This document shows positions 49,501-60,600 of a stretch of DNA of 64,000 nucleotides, piece by piece; the stretch's first letter is position 1; every line of letters begins with the position of its first letter. The DNA comes from Amblyornis subalaris (lineage: Eukaryota; Chordata; Aves; Passeriformes; Ptilonorhynchidae): contig JACAXG010000076.1 of NCBI GenBank assembly GCA_018881555.1, positions 1,994,003 through 2,058,002 on the forward strand. The letters are read 5' to 3'. The translations under genes and the position numbers were made by a program. A model generated the notes under the pieces. It was not told where the DNA came from. It saw nothing but the letters and a program-made list of their open reading frames with translations, and did no database searches.

Positions 49501-52500
49501 TTCCATATGCATTAATAGAAGATAATGCTTACAAAGTGAGTGTCACATGCTCCACCACCCTGGTTGTTTTTCACACAGACGTTGTGTCTTTGCTGTGTGG
49601 ATGCTGAGTGTGTGCACAGGCAGGTGTGTCAGGTACAGCAGCTCTGCACACCCGGGCAATGCACCTCCGTGCCCAAAATCCTGCTGAGAATCCAGCCCTC
49701 CTCACTGCCGTTCCTCATCCATCTCTCCTCTGGCTGCTCAGACTCTCCTAGCAATTGTTTCGCTATTAGAAATTGTGGAATGTAAATCCTAATTTATTGT
49801 GACTGATCCTTTTATTTCCTCTGGGGTGGGTGGTATTTCTGCTCCTCTCCCACAAACCTGCTCTGCAAACACTCGCAGGTGGCAGCTGCACACACTCACT
49901 CTGCAGTTTCCAAGCAAACAACACCAGTGCCAAGGGGAGACAGAAACATTAAAAACCAGTCGTGTTTTCACTTCCCAACCTATTTTTGAAACAGGAGGGA
50001 GCAGGAGGATGTTCTTACCTACACCAGCACTGACATTTGCATTTTCCATCCTAAAAAATATGCCAGATCTATGTGGGAATTCCTCCCTCCACTACTGCCC
50101 TGCAGTCACTTCGAGGAGCAAATGGGTACTTGAACTGCAACACTGCAAAGCTGCAGAACAATTCAGCAATTTAGTGACCAACGCTCACCCTCCTGGGGAG
50201 CTTGATGCACCCCACCCCACTCTCTGAAATTTTATTTTGGTGTTCGCCCAGATTTCAGCTGATCCCAGAAGTAGTTATGTAAATGAAAACCAAATGTTCT
50301 CACTTCAAACACACCAGCCCCATGAAAATGTGTTCTAAGGCTATAAAGGTAATAATTGGTAACCTTTGACTGCTAAAAATNTAAAGGGAAAATATCTTTC
50401 ATTTAAAACTTGCTCGTTTGGTTACCATGGACACTGCTTAATCATGAAGGATGACTATTACTTGTTCCTATAGTAACCAAGAAGCTTAAGAAGCATCCTG
50501 TAATTTAACTCCAGATGCCAAATTTTACACCAGTCCACCTATTACCACATTTGGGTACTTCAGAACAAGCCCAGGCTTGATCTCTGGCTCTAAAAGAAAT
50601 TCACTGATGCAGAAGTGCTGTAAGAAATCAAAAATATGAGCACATAAGGTACAAAAGAAACTTGCACTTCACATAAATTGGTTTCTTCAAAAGGAAACAT
50701 TAAGTGCTCAGCATCTGAGGATTCCTCTTTCAGTGCAAATGTTAATGAAGCAAAACTTTGGTCGTCTTTATTCCTGTCAATGTTCTCCAAGTCCATACAA
50801 TTGCAGGGCATGTTTTTCCTCCAATTGAATGCTTCAATGCTCAACTTAAAATGAACTTCTGGAGCAATGCTGAGAGNCTGGGATTCCTAATGAACCTCTG
50901 GGAGCCAATCGTGGTCCCAGCCTGGCTCTCCAAACCAAACCTACAATAAAAACATGTCCCTCATGCAAGGGANATAAAGCAATGGACAGCACAAACCTTC
51001 CAAATTCAGGCCATGTGTTGCTCTAACCAGTCTTTTGGAGTGTTTTTGTTTATTAATAAAAGCAGAACACTTGTCTGGCATTGCTCATCATCTAAAAGCT
51101 TCACCTTCAGCACCACCAAAGAAACGTTAGTCAGAATCTCTGGTCTGGGGGAAAGAGGCTTCCAGGAATTACCTGTGGCTGACACTGTTCCTCNACCCTC
51201 AGCAGCTCTAGATGGGATATGAATTCACAGTTCTCAAAAAGCCATTAATTTTTACATTCTCTGATTTTCAAAGGGGCCTGAGGGAACTCGGTGTAAAAGC
51301 CTAACCCCGAGGCTGCACAAACCAGTGACACGAGTAGGGCNGTTCTGGGGCTTGTGTACCTTTTTCAATAAGCATATACACAACCACACGAGCAATTACT
51401 GTCAAACTCTAAAATATTCTCTGGAGTGCTGAAAAGAAAAGCAAACTACCCTCAGTAGTGTCTGAGCTGAAAAAAGCAGAACTGATAAAGCTCAAATGAG
51501 AACGTTCCCTGACCCAGCTCATTCCCATCTCTATTGAGAGCAGAGTGAATTAAAGGATTATAGAGTGCCTTCAGTGCAATAACTTAGGGGATTAGTGGCA
51601 CACTAGAAGACCTTCAAGGGAAATATAGGTTTAAAAGCTTTAAAAGGCAGCTCTGTGTCTAAATTGTTTGGACTGCCACAGCTGTAAGGAGACAAACTTA
51701 CTCTAATACATGAGTGATCATGAAAAGTCTGNTGAAACCCCTTTAAGCATGTTTTTGGAAGCAATTCTGGTTTGGACTCAAACCAGGGTTTTTAACCTCT
51801 TTCTCATTTATTACCTATGGCTTGTAGATAAAAACTCGTTCTGCATTACTTGAGAGCAAATCTGCTACTTATTTCCTTTCAGAGCAATCAGCCCCTCTCA
51901 GGAACACTGTCAGGGGAGAGCGAGGGTACTACCAGGAGGNGACTGAAAATAGAGATAAAGGAAAAGATGAGCAAAAAGTGACAGTGCTCCTCAGAGATTC
52001 CCACTGGGGTTTCCCAGGGGAACTTTTAAAACTTCATTCGTTTTTGATCTAGCAGGAATTGTTCACAGCAAACTCTCACTAAGTGTGGATGTTCCTGCCT
52101 TTCTGGTATGTCTGGAGGAGGTGGTGCAGGTCAGTGTTCNCCGTAAGAGCAAAAGGAGTCGAGGCACTGCTGCCACCTCCCTCCTGCTGAANGGTCAGTC
52201 CAATAAATTTGCCTCCAATAAATTCACACTAAATTTTTGCTTATTAAAGGGATACTGAGATTTAAGCATTGTTTAATATCAAAACAATTCCAGAATTCCT
52301 CCATCATGCACCACTTCCCAAGTCATTAAAGTTAGTCTCGATTTTTACTAGACAATGAAACATTGAACAAACACAGCAAAGTCTCAGCTGGAGCACCGGT
52401 GCTAAAAATAGCACAGCTGCCAGTGAATATTTCCTATAAACAGCACAGCTTAAAACATTTTGCATATCTTTTCTATGGGCATCTGTCAGCCATGCTGTTA

Positions 52501-55500
52501 ACATTTCAATGAAAACCTGCAAGAGTTCTGTGGTGAAACACAAAATGCCACAAAAGAGACTTGAAAAACAAAGCAATGGTCATTAAAAAGTGCAAAGCAG
52601 GAAGGTCTCCTTTTCCTGACATTTAAAAGACACCACCCTTGGAAAAAAAAAAACCCTGCTGCTAATATTTATTACTGGGCTCCTCACTTGCCTGCTCCCA
52701 GCCCTTGAATGAAAAACAAAGTCCTGCAGAGGTGGAAAGGGAGAAATTCCACACGGCGTTCTTTGTCCAACATCACTTTTTGTTAACATGCTGCAGAACT
52801 GATTTTCAGCTATGAAGGATTAGAGAGAGGTGAGTGCAATTTCAGTTGGCTTTAAATATAATACAAACCTCCTTAGTTGTTATGTCACTCTGGGACATGC
52901 TGGGACAATTTTCCAGTCGCTGCTTCCCTTGTCCCAAGCGAGTGCCTGAACCTCCAANGTGTTGACTATTTGGGTATAAGCTGATCTCTCATTTATCACT
53001 TAAAAGGTTTTGATTTCATCAAACAGAGAGAGAAAGACTAAAGTCCAGCTGTTTTCAACAGATGTGTATCTGAATAGCCTGTGCTGATAAAAAACCNAGC
53101 CTGACCTTGGCCTCCCAGCTCAGTGTTTGGTGCACTGAAATTCTGGGCTTTGCTGAAGATCAGTCAGTTTTCTCTTCACAGCAGCCATCAAAGGAAAGGA
53201 AGAAGAAAGCCTGTTTAATAAAAATCCTTTTCAGAGAATGCCTTGAAAAGCATCTGTGATAAACAGAACTCAGAGCAAGACATTTATGTCCGAGGCTGAC
53301 AGAGGCAGAAGTATCAGGAACACTAAACCTTCAAGATCAGGAACTCAAATGTTCTCAAATTCTCAGGGCTTTGATGACAACTGATTGCCTGCAGAGTTTT
53401 ACACAAGAAAGCCCTGAAGCCAAAGCTGCATTTGGCTCAGAGATGGGACTGTGAATGGAGCACCCGTGAGCAGCTTCTATCAGCAAATGGAATTTTCAGA
53501 ACACTCCCCACTGACTCCCATTCCTTCATTGTATCCATGAGTAAGGAGAAGCAGAGATACCCCGAAGAAAGCCAGGGACACAAGTGCAGCCACAAACAGG
53601 TGCTGCTGNTACTGAAAATCTTCCTTCTATCCTCTCTGCCTCCCAAGTACTTTCCACTACATCAGATAGATCCCCCGGGAGTAATTATAATCACTGCCAC
53701 GATTCCTCCCACAGTCACACACNTCTCTGAGCTGAACAGATGGTCCAGGGGTTCTGCAGGTAGTTTTTCTAACTAACTAATGTTTACCTGCAGCATGTCC
53801 TGACTCTCTGTGGAGAGCAGAGCCGGGAGGTTTCAGGCACCATCATCATTCCAGCAGAGATTAACGGCGTGGGGAAGCCTGTCTGCTTTATCCACTATCG
53901 AACAGCCATGGTTTGAATGTGCTGGAGGCAGGATCCCAGCAGCCTCCCCGGAGCAGGCCTTCCCCTCCCGCTCGGATTTGCCCTCCCCACCGGTTTCACT
54001 GTTCAGATATTCCAGCCTGGGCCTCCCAAAGGGACGGAGTGGCAAACACACCGAAATGTGATGAATGTGTTAAAGGCACCAGGGCTGACCAGGGAGCTCT
54101 GGAACAGAGGATGCCGTCGCATGAACCATTGAACAGGCTGCTGTCACTGCCAACAGCTCAAAGTCCTGGACATTTTTCCGCACACTGCAGCAGATTGGCT
54201 CCATCTGGAGTCCCAACACAAAGCTCTCCCCTCCCTCCCTTAGATCCTTGCACAGAAAATGCAAACTCTGTTCATTTTGCCCAGCTAAAAGCACCACAGC
54301 AGCACTTTCCTGAGGGAGTGGCTCTCTCCGTACCTCAGGAAGCAAAACCCATTTCCCAAACCAGGTCTCAGCCCCCACAGAGCTGTGCAAGCTGTAACCC
54401 CTGCCTGACATGGGCTCCGTCCCTCCATGCCTACGAAGGGCAGCAGCAGCAGTGTCACAAGGGCAGGTGTGGGTGGGTGGCACTGCTGCTGGTGGGGAGA
54501 GCGGGACGTGGCAGTATTTAAATACATGTTTTTAGACACAGCTCCTGTGTGTTCAGGGCCTGACAGATACAAAGCAGAGGGGCTGGAAGAGGGGCTCTGA
54601 CTCACAGCAAACAGGCAGCACCTCAGTCTCCTGGGTGCTCCAGCCTCAGCTCCAGCCCAGGCATTCATCATCCGGGATGGATGCAGCACAGGGAATGGTT
54701 CCATGTGGGAAGAGGGGTCCTGTGCCAGCAGAGATCTCCTCCTCCCTGGTAAATGTGCTGCCAATCTTCAGCAGGCTCCCTGTCCAAAAGCATGCTGATC
54801 AGCTGCTGAAGTGACATCCCTTGGAAAAGATCAACTTCCAGGTATCACTGCTCCTCCAGCCAGAGCCACAGGCTCACCTGGGCCCTGTGGGGATCTTGGC
54901 AAAGGGTCTGGAGACTGTAAAGTGCAAGAAGGTGCCAAGAGGATGTCTGGGAAACACACATGTGGCAAGCCAGACCACTGCCAATTCCTGTGAAGTAACT
55001 CCAATACACCTGAATTAATGGCAACCTCACACTAAGGATTTCTGATCTTTGAGTATCCCAACCAGAGACAGCAAACTCCACTGTGGATCAGCCTTTGAGG
55101 AGGGGGCTCTAGCTCCCTTCTCCGTCCAGAATTGCAGGGTTTGGAATTCAACATTACCTCAACCCCTCCAAGATCTAGATTTGTATTCTGATTTCTGCAT
55201 TTTCCAGAGCCCCCAGACCCCTACAGTTCATCAGTCTTCCTGTAGGAACAAAACTGTCACAGACTTCAAAGTATTCCTGTTGCAGTATCCCAGCACTTCC
55301 ATCACCCTGCCCAGACAGCAGTGACTCCAGCCTGGACCAAGCCCCCCCACTGGCCTGCTGTGTGACACCACCACTGCACAACTTGCTTTCTGCATCTCTT
55401 ACAAAAACACATCGAAAATTAAGAGAAAATTCTCATCCAGCTTTGCAAATCCCTTGCAGATCTACAGATAAGAGGAGCTCAGCTAGTGCTGAGAGGCAGG

Positions 55501-56970
55501 AATCCTGGAGACAAACACAAAATACTCCAGGAAAGATTTCAGCTGGTTCAAATCCAATTTCTTACAAACTTTCGGGCTGATTCCCATTTCCGTCAAATCT
55601 GCCTGTATAGTCCTTGTGTTCCTGACAAATGATGCCATTAAGTTCACGTTGGGTTACCTAAACAAAACTAAACACATTTAGTTTGTCACAGTAACTGAAA
55701 TNATAGTAAAATATTTTGGTTTTGCACAGCACACAAATAAAGGGGGAAAGGGAACAGGGACGTGTTTGGGAGTTTACAAACACTCCTCCCTGACAGGCAA
55801 AACAACAAAAAAAATCATGCAAAGAAAACCACTGTCTGCTTAAAGGAAAAGCTGAAGCTCAGGGACCGATTTAGCTTCCTATTGTTTTCTCAGCAATGAT
55901 TCAAAATCCTTAAAAACGACCTGAGTGCCAAGAAAAGAGGAAGGAGGACATTGCACTAAGCTAAATCTTGCAGTGCTAGAGTCGAGTTTAAAATCTGCTT
56001 CGTAAATCAGAATTAACTGCAGTGAGACAAGTTCAAGCCTGGATTTGTAGACACCTGATGCAATGTTGCAGTTGTGCTTTTTTATTCATATAATAACAAG
56101 TAAAAAGGCATTATTTTCAGTTAATGGCTTTGCTTAAGCTAAGACATGATNAATGTACCTGGATTGCCACACTGGAGGGCAAACACAACCCTCCTTTCTG
56201 AGAAAATTCAATAGGAAAACACTCACAGACTCCCATTTTTTGGCTGCTTTAACAACAGGCAAAAGAACCAATAAAGAGTTATTTCACACTAGAAGAGAAA
56301 GGCAGAATAGCTTATTTTAAAAATGCAACTGGGTCAGTAGCTGCCTCCAGTAGAAGAAATGGGCTGCCTGAGTGTGCCGTACAGAAACATTCCTCTGTGG
56401 ACCTCCCTCCTGCTGATGAGGAGAAATAGGCCCTTTTAGAGCAGGATTTTTAAAAGTGCAAAGTGATTTGGGGCTTCAAGTCCCACAGGTTTCTGCAATG
56501 CCTTGGGAGCACAGTCTTTAGGCTCTTTGGAAAATCCTAGCCCTAAACTGTTCTCAGCTTTGTCATCTCAACCCCCTGGTGACACTCGGCTCCTCAAGAA
56601 CAAGAAGTTCCAGCAATGCTTCTTTGCAGAGACATCCTCTCCTAAGCACAGATTTTTCAAAGCTCTGTAAGCATCGCTTAGGCCTCCGAAGCAGTTACCT
56701 ATATCATACAAACGGAAAAAGCTGCACCAGGGTTAGTTACGCTACACGAGGTGTTAGAGCAGCCACGCCTGACCCCCGAGCTCTGCCCTCCGCGCCAGCC
56801 CCCTGTCCCTCGGCNCACTGACCTGGTGCAAAGCCCGACCCGCTCCCAGGGCGCGGGGCCACGGCCAAATCCTCGCCCGGCTCATCCTCACCTACCTACG
56901 GAGCTACCTGGGAGCAGCAGCAGCAGGCGGGCTGTGCACGGCAATTAAAGAGAACTGTGGTTGCAATTAC

Positions 56971-57088
56971 CCCTGCTAAGCCTGTTCCGGCTGCGGGATC
57001 TGCTTCGCTGTCTCTGAAGTCGTGACCTCCGGAGCAGTCGATAGTAGTAAGACGGTCTCCCAGAACTTTTCCTGCTGTTCATGGACAT
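56971..57088 (-). CDS. DAB2IP: DAB2IP coding exon 1 (N-terminus)
   Basis: The exon encodes 39 codons plus one base. The peptide begins MSMNSRKSSGRPSYYYRLLR and continues into an Arg/Ser-dipeptide stretch ending RNRLSR. Human DAB2IP begins with the same pattern (MS...RKS-GR-SYYYRLLRR-RLQRQRSRSRSR), which is the basis for the identification. I chose the ATG at 57086-57088 because it aligns with the human start and has A at -3. A second in-frame ATG lies two codons later, and another in-frame ATG at 57146-57148 would add 20 residues. The donor is G|GTAATT with the intron starting at 56970. The split codon is completed by exon 2 to give Glu. The segment is highly basic and may aid membrane or RNA/protein contacts, but that is inference. 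It sits inside a CpG-rich promoter region. Confidence 0.93.
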
Positions 57089-57233
57089 TTTTGGATCTAT
57101 TTTACACATACACACATGCAGGCACAGGTTCGCTCTCCCCTCTGGCACAGGAGCAAAACGGTCCCAGCGTTTTAATGAACTGGAGGGTGGTTCTTTGGAG
57201 TGGAAAGGGAGAGGGGGGAAGAGGAACTCTTCA

Positions 57234-57302
57234 CTTTACACATTTAAAAAGAAAAACAACAAGAAGAAAACATAAAAGAGAGCGAGAGAGGAAAAAAAAG
57301 CA
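57234..57302 (-). promoter_or_regulatory. Long pyrimidine tract with AG on the gene strand, possible 5' UTR splice acceptor
   Basis: The plus strand is almost pure purine plus a few c (gaaaaacaac, aagaagaaaa, gagagcgagagaggaaaaaa), so the transcript strand is a roughly 60-base pyrimidine-rich run. It is followed by TGTAAAG, with the AG at 57235-57234. This has the form of a 3' splice site that would open a 5' UTR exon leading to the ATG at 57088. It may instead be a simple purine-rich low-complexity tract within the UTR. Confidence 0.3.
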
Positions 57303-57639
57303 CGCGGCACCGGAGTGCATGTCTCAGCTGAGGGAGGACTTGCAGCGAGCAAGATAAACTGTGCTAACAACTCCTGCCCCCAAAAAGATAAGCCTGCTGG
57401 AGTAGGAATAGGAAGCCAGAGTTGGCCTGGGCTCCTGAAACGTGAAGCATAGGCTGGAAGAAATCCTGGACTGGATCCTCTCCGCCAGACNGCACCATCT
57501 GATCCGAGCGTCCTGGAACAAACCGCAGCTCCCCGCGCAGCGCGGCCCCGGCTCCGGCCGCTGCCCACCGGCCCCGGCCCCGGCGCAGCGCCGGGAGCTC
57601 GCCCTGCTGCAGGAGGGAGCTGCNAAAGGCTACGCTGGG

Positions 57640-60600
57640 GAAGGGGATAATGATTTCCTGGCCAAGGGACACATGTTAATAATCATCATGGAGCAAAAGC
57701 CCCGGAAAATAAAGTGAAATTTGAGAGGGGAAAACTTTAATTAGAAGTTGAATGAACAGAGCTCCAGACTCCCCTGGAGGCCCATTTCCTTTCAACATTC
57801 AAACTGAGTTATAGCACATCCCACAAATTAGAGAAAGGGCCTATTTACCCATTTGGGTTCTGATGGCAGCGAAGATTCTGCCTCCGGCTCATATTACTCA
57901 ATAAAATTATATTNCAATGGGCAGCATTAACACTTTAGGCCATGGAAGAAAGTAAAATAAAAAATATATATTAAACAGATAAAAAATTTCACTCCACGTT
58001 TACCGTTTAAAAAGGTGAGAAGTGAATTGTCCAGAATCCTGCACCTAAGCTCCTTCTCTTGCTGGCACAAAAATGACTCTGAAGGAAGAGTGACAGAAAA
58101 CATTTCGGAGATCCAGAATGGTGGCCAAGAACTTAACGCGTGGCTGCTGCTTCTCCCAGGCTGGCAGGTAACAGAGAAACCTCATCCGAGTGGGATGAGC
58201 TGCAAAACAACATCTGCAAAATAACTCTCCGTATTGTGTCCTCGTTTTGTCATTTTTCCCAGACTTCTGTGNAAATTTATCTTTGTGGTGTCTTATGGCC
58301 AGACACAGGCTTGGCTGTGGATGAGCCCTGTTCCCCAGTAAGCAGGAGCTTCTGCAGAAGTTGGAAAGCTTCCCTGGACTATCCTGCATTGTACCCTCAA
58401 CAAGAAGAGGCAGAAACTATTCCAATTCAGCAACCTCACCAGAACAGGAGTCCCTTCCCTACCACCAACTATCCTCTCTAATTTTAGGATTTCATAAACT
58501 TCTGCCGTCATGGAAAACATCAGAATTCTACAAACCCTGTATTTTCCTATTTCTATAGTGAGTAGTAAACCCACGATGTGCATCAGCTGAGAAAGGCCCT
58601 TCCAGGAGGAAAACACAAGTCTCGCTCTTCCGTGAAGTCCATGCCTGGTTTTGAGGCCACACGNGAGGAATTCGGCGCCAGCTTTCAGGCAGTGCAGGAA
58701 TGAGCAATCAAGAGGGCAACGACAAGTTCAGGTCAGGGAGGCAGATCCCAGCTGGACAGCGGAGGCTCCCTGCCCCAGGAGGGGGATGCTGCACCGGGAC
58801 ATTCCTCTGTGCTTCCACCGGCCCTCACCACATCCCACAGCACATCCCGGCAAAAAGGAAAAGGCTTCACTTACTGCTCATCTGCCCTATTCTTCTTAGC
58901 CAGAATAATTTTCTTTTTTTGTATTTGGGTACATAAAACAAAAAATACAGGGACAACTCTAACCATTTTCCAGATGACCAGAGACTCATCCTGTGCAGCT
59001 GATTCAATTCCCAAATGGATATGAGAACATGCAGAAAACAGTGATGAGAAAGGCTGAAAATACTGAGGTTTGGCTAAAGACTTGGCATAGAAAGGAACCC
59101 AACTATTCAGGTGTCTCTCTGCAATTTTGTGTCATAATAAGTGAGCTGGGAACTCTGAAGAGAATCTTTGACAATTATGCTTTTATCACTAGAAATGTCT
59201 TTAAAACAGCCCATCCAATTTACTTTTCCTTTTGTCATTCCCAACAGCAAAAAAAAAGGCACTGATAGAAATGAAAGCTTAAACAAAACCCTTTTAAAAG
59301 CTTACCCGAATTCAGATGATCTGAAAGAGGAAGGTTTGATTTTGCTTCACCGGAGCCAGGTGACTCATCCTCAAAGCACTTGGGATGCGGGAGAGGCGGG
59401 TGCTGGGGATCTCCCCAAGCTCTGAGGGAATGTGAGGTGGGAATGCTCAGGGATTTTTATTTTTAATCAGCCTAGTGCCGTCAGAAACATTAATACAGGT
59501 GACCACGAAGCAGGAGAAGTTAATGAGGGACTATAAANCATTCTGACAAGAGAAAGCAGCTGTATATAAACGCATAAATAAATGGTTGGGAGTTGTGTTC
59601 CAGTTCCGCCAGCTTGGCTCTGTCTCTCTCACTTAACAACGTTTTTGAAGGCTTTAGCTTCAGATGCTTCAGAGCAGCAGGGAAGAAAATGAACAACCCA
59701 CCTGGGAGGGATGTGACTGGGCTGGACCTTGCCAACTAATCCAGCACTGCTCTTTTTTCTTCTTTCTTTACTGTTTTTTTTTTTCTCTTTTTGAAAGCCA
59801 CACCCTGACACAAATGCTCTGCGTACAGCAGAATCTGCCAGTCACAAACGTGGGATTATTAATTGCTTGGGAGGAAAGCTGACAACATTAAGTCTCTGTC
59901 TCTAAAATAACACATCCCAGTCTGGCTGTTCCCTCCAAAAGGCAGCTGGATGAGCTCAGTCACAGGGCTCTGCTGGATCTTTCAGGAAGAGGAGCAATTG
60001 GAGATAAATGTAGCAGTGATTTTGGGGGTGTTAACTCCTCTTCCCCAACACCAAACACAAATCTAACCCATGGAATCAAATATAAACCAAACTGTAGTAA
60101 AATATCCAGTCTGAAGCATTGCTGGGCTTTAGCAGAGAACTGAGCGCCCAGGGCTGACCTGGGTGTCACCCACTGCTGTCACCCTGCCCTTAAACCTTCC
60201 TAAACCCAGATTTATTTGACTCCTTTAGCAATACCACCNGCACGTGACTATATTTTCTACCAGCACCCAGCCACGTGCAGGGACGCAGAGCCGCGCAGAC
60301 CCTGGCTGGCTTCCTCCGGCAGAGCTGCCGACGGAGGNCGAGGCCGGGGCTCCCCAGTGCCCACCGCTCCCTTTTATGGGCCCTCTGGTGCTCTGTGCTG
60401 GGACAATAATGCCCACCCGCAGAGGGCACTCCCAAGGCAGCTCCTACCACCAAACCTCTGCTTTCCCAAAGGGTTTGAGAGGGAGACAACGATTCCTTCT
60501 AACTCCCTTTGAGTTTACGGCAAGGAACTTGAATTCCTTCTTTTGACAGCAAAAGTTTCCGTGCTCTGTCGGTGNGGTCCAGTCTGTCCCCAAACCCTCA

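Larger units (their letters stand above)
41980..56970 (-). other. DAB2IP: DAB2IP intron 1
   Basis: A 14,991-bp intron from GTAATT after exon 1 to the pyrimidine-rich acceptor before exon 2. It contains a G-run cluster at 43.64 kb, a C-run cluster at 45.09 kb, a moderately GC/CpG-rich patch at 45.3-45.7 kb and conserved-looking noncoding blocks at about 45.74-45.96 and 46.39-46.55 kb. I recognise no interspersed repeat. From 46.6 to 56.7 kb there is no feature I can support. Confidence 0.85.
1..57088 (-). other. DAB2IP: DAB2IP gene, 5' portion (start codon to within intron 3)
   Basis: The minus strand carries the first three coding exons of DAB2IP, a cytoplasmic Ras GTPase-activating scaffold of the SynGAP/RASAL2 family that restrains Ras and modulates TNF/ASK1 and PI3K-Akt signalling (known from the mammalian protein). 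The exons are at 57088-56971, 41979-41876 and 23566-23448. Each is flanked by GT/AG sites, and the phases (1, then 0) join into one uninterrupted frame matching the order of the human N-terminus. Introns 1 and 2 are 14,991 and 18,309 bp. The remaining exons (PH, C2, RasGAP, C-terminal coiled coil) were looked for below 23448 and not found, so the gene continues past the left edge of the window. RASAL2 and SYNGAP1 share the exon 3 motif but not the SYYYRLLRR exon 1 motif, which favours DAB2IP. Confidence 0.93.
56740..57620 (-). promoter_or_regulatory. DAB2IP: CpG-rich promoter and 5' UTR region of DAB2IP exon 1
   Basis: CpG density rises at 56750-56900 and again, most strongly, at 57500-57620, where blocks such as gcgcagcgcggccccggctc give about ten CpGs in 60 bases. 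Exon 1 lies between them. The upper block is 5' of the start codon on the gene strand and is the likeliest transcription start area. The stretch from 57089 to about 57500 would then be 5' UTR or a 5' UTR intron. Exact transcription starts cannot be read from sequence. Confidence 0.65.

Noticed and set aside
53913..54521. 202-codon plus-strand open frame
   Set aside because: No domain, signal or splice context is seen. Overlapping frames on the minus strand (54070-54483, 54285-54764) are equally open, as expected for a locally GC-rich, stop-poor stretch.
41980..56970. Short alternative N-terminal exon known from human DAB2IP joined to exon 2
   Set aside because: I searched by eye for its acidic, Asp-rich coding pattern with a phase 1 donor on the minus strand and found no convincing match. 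It may be too short or diverged to see without alignment, or lie outside the window.
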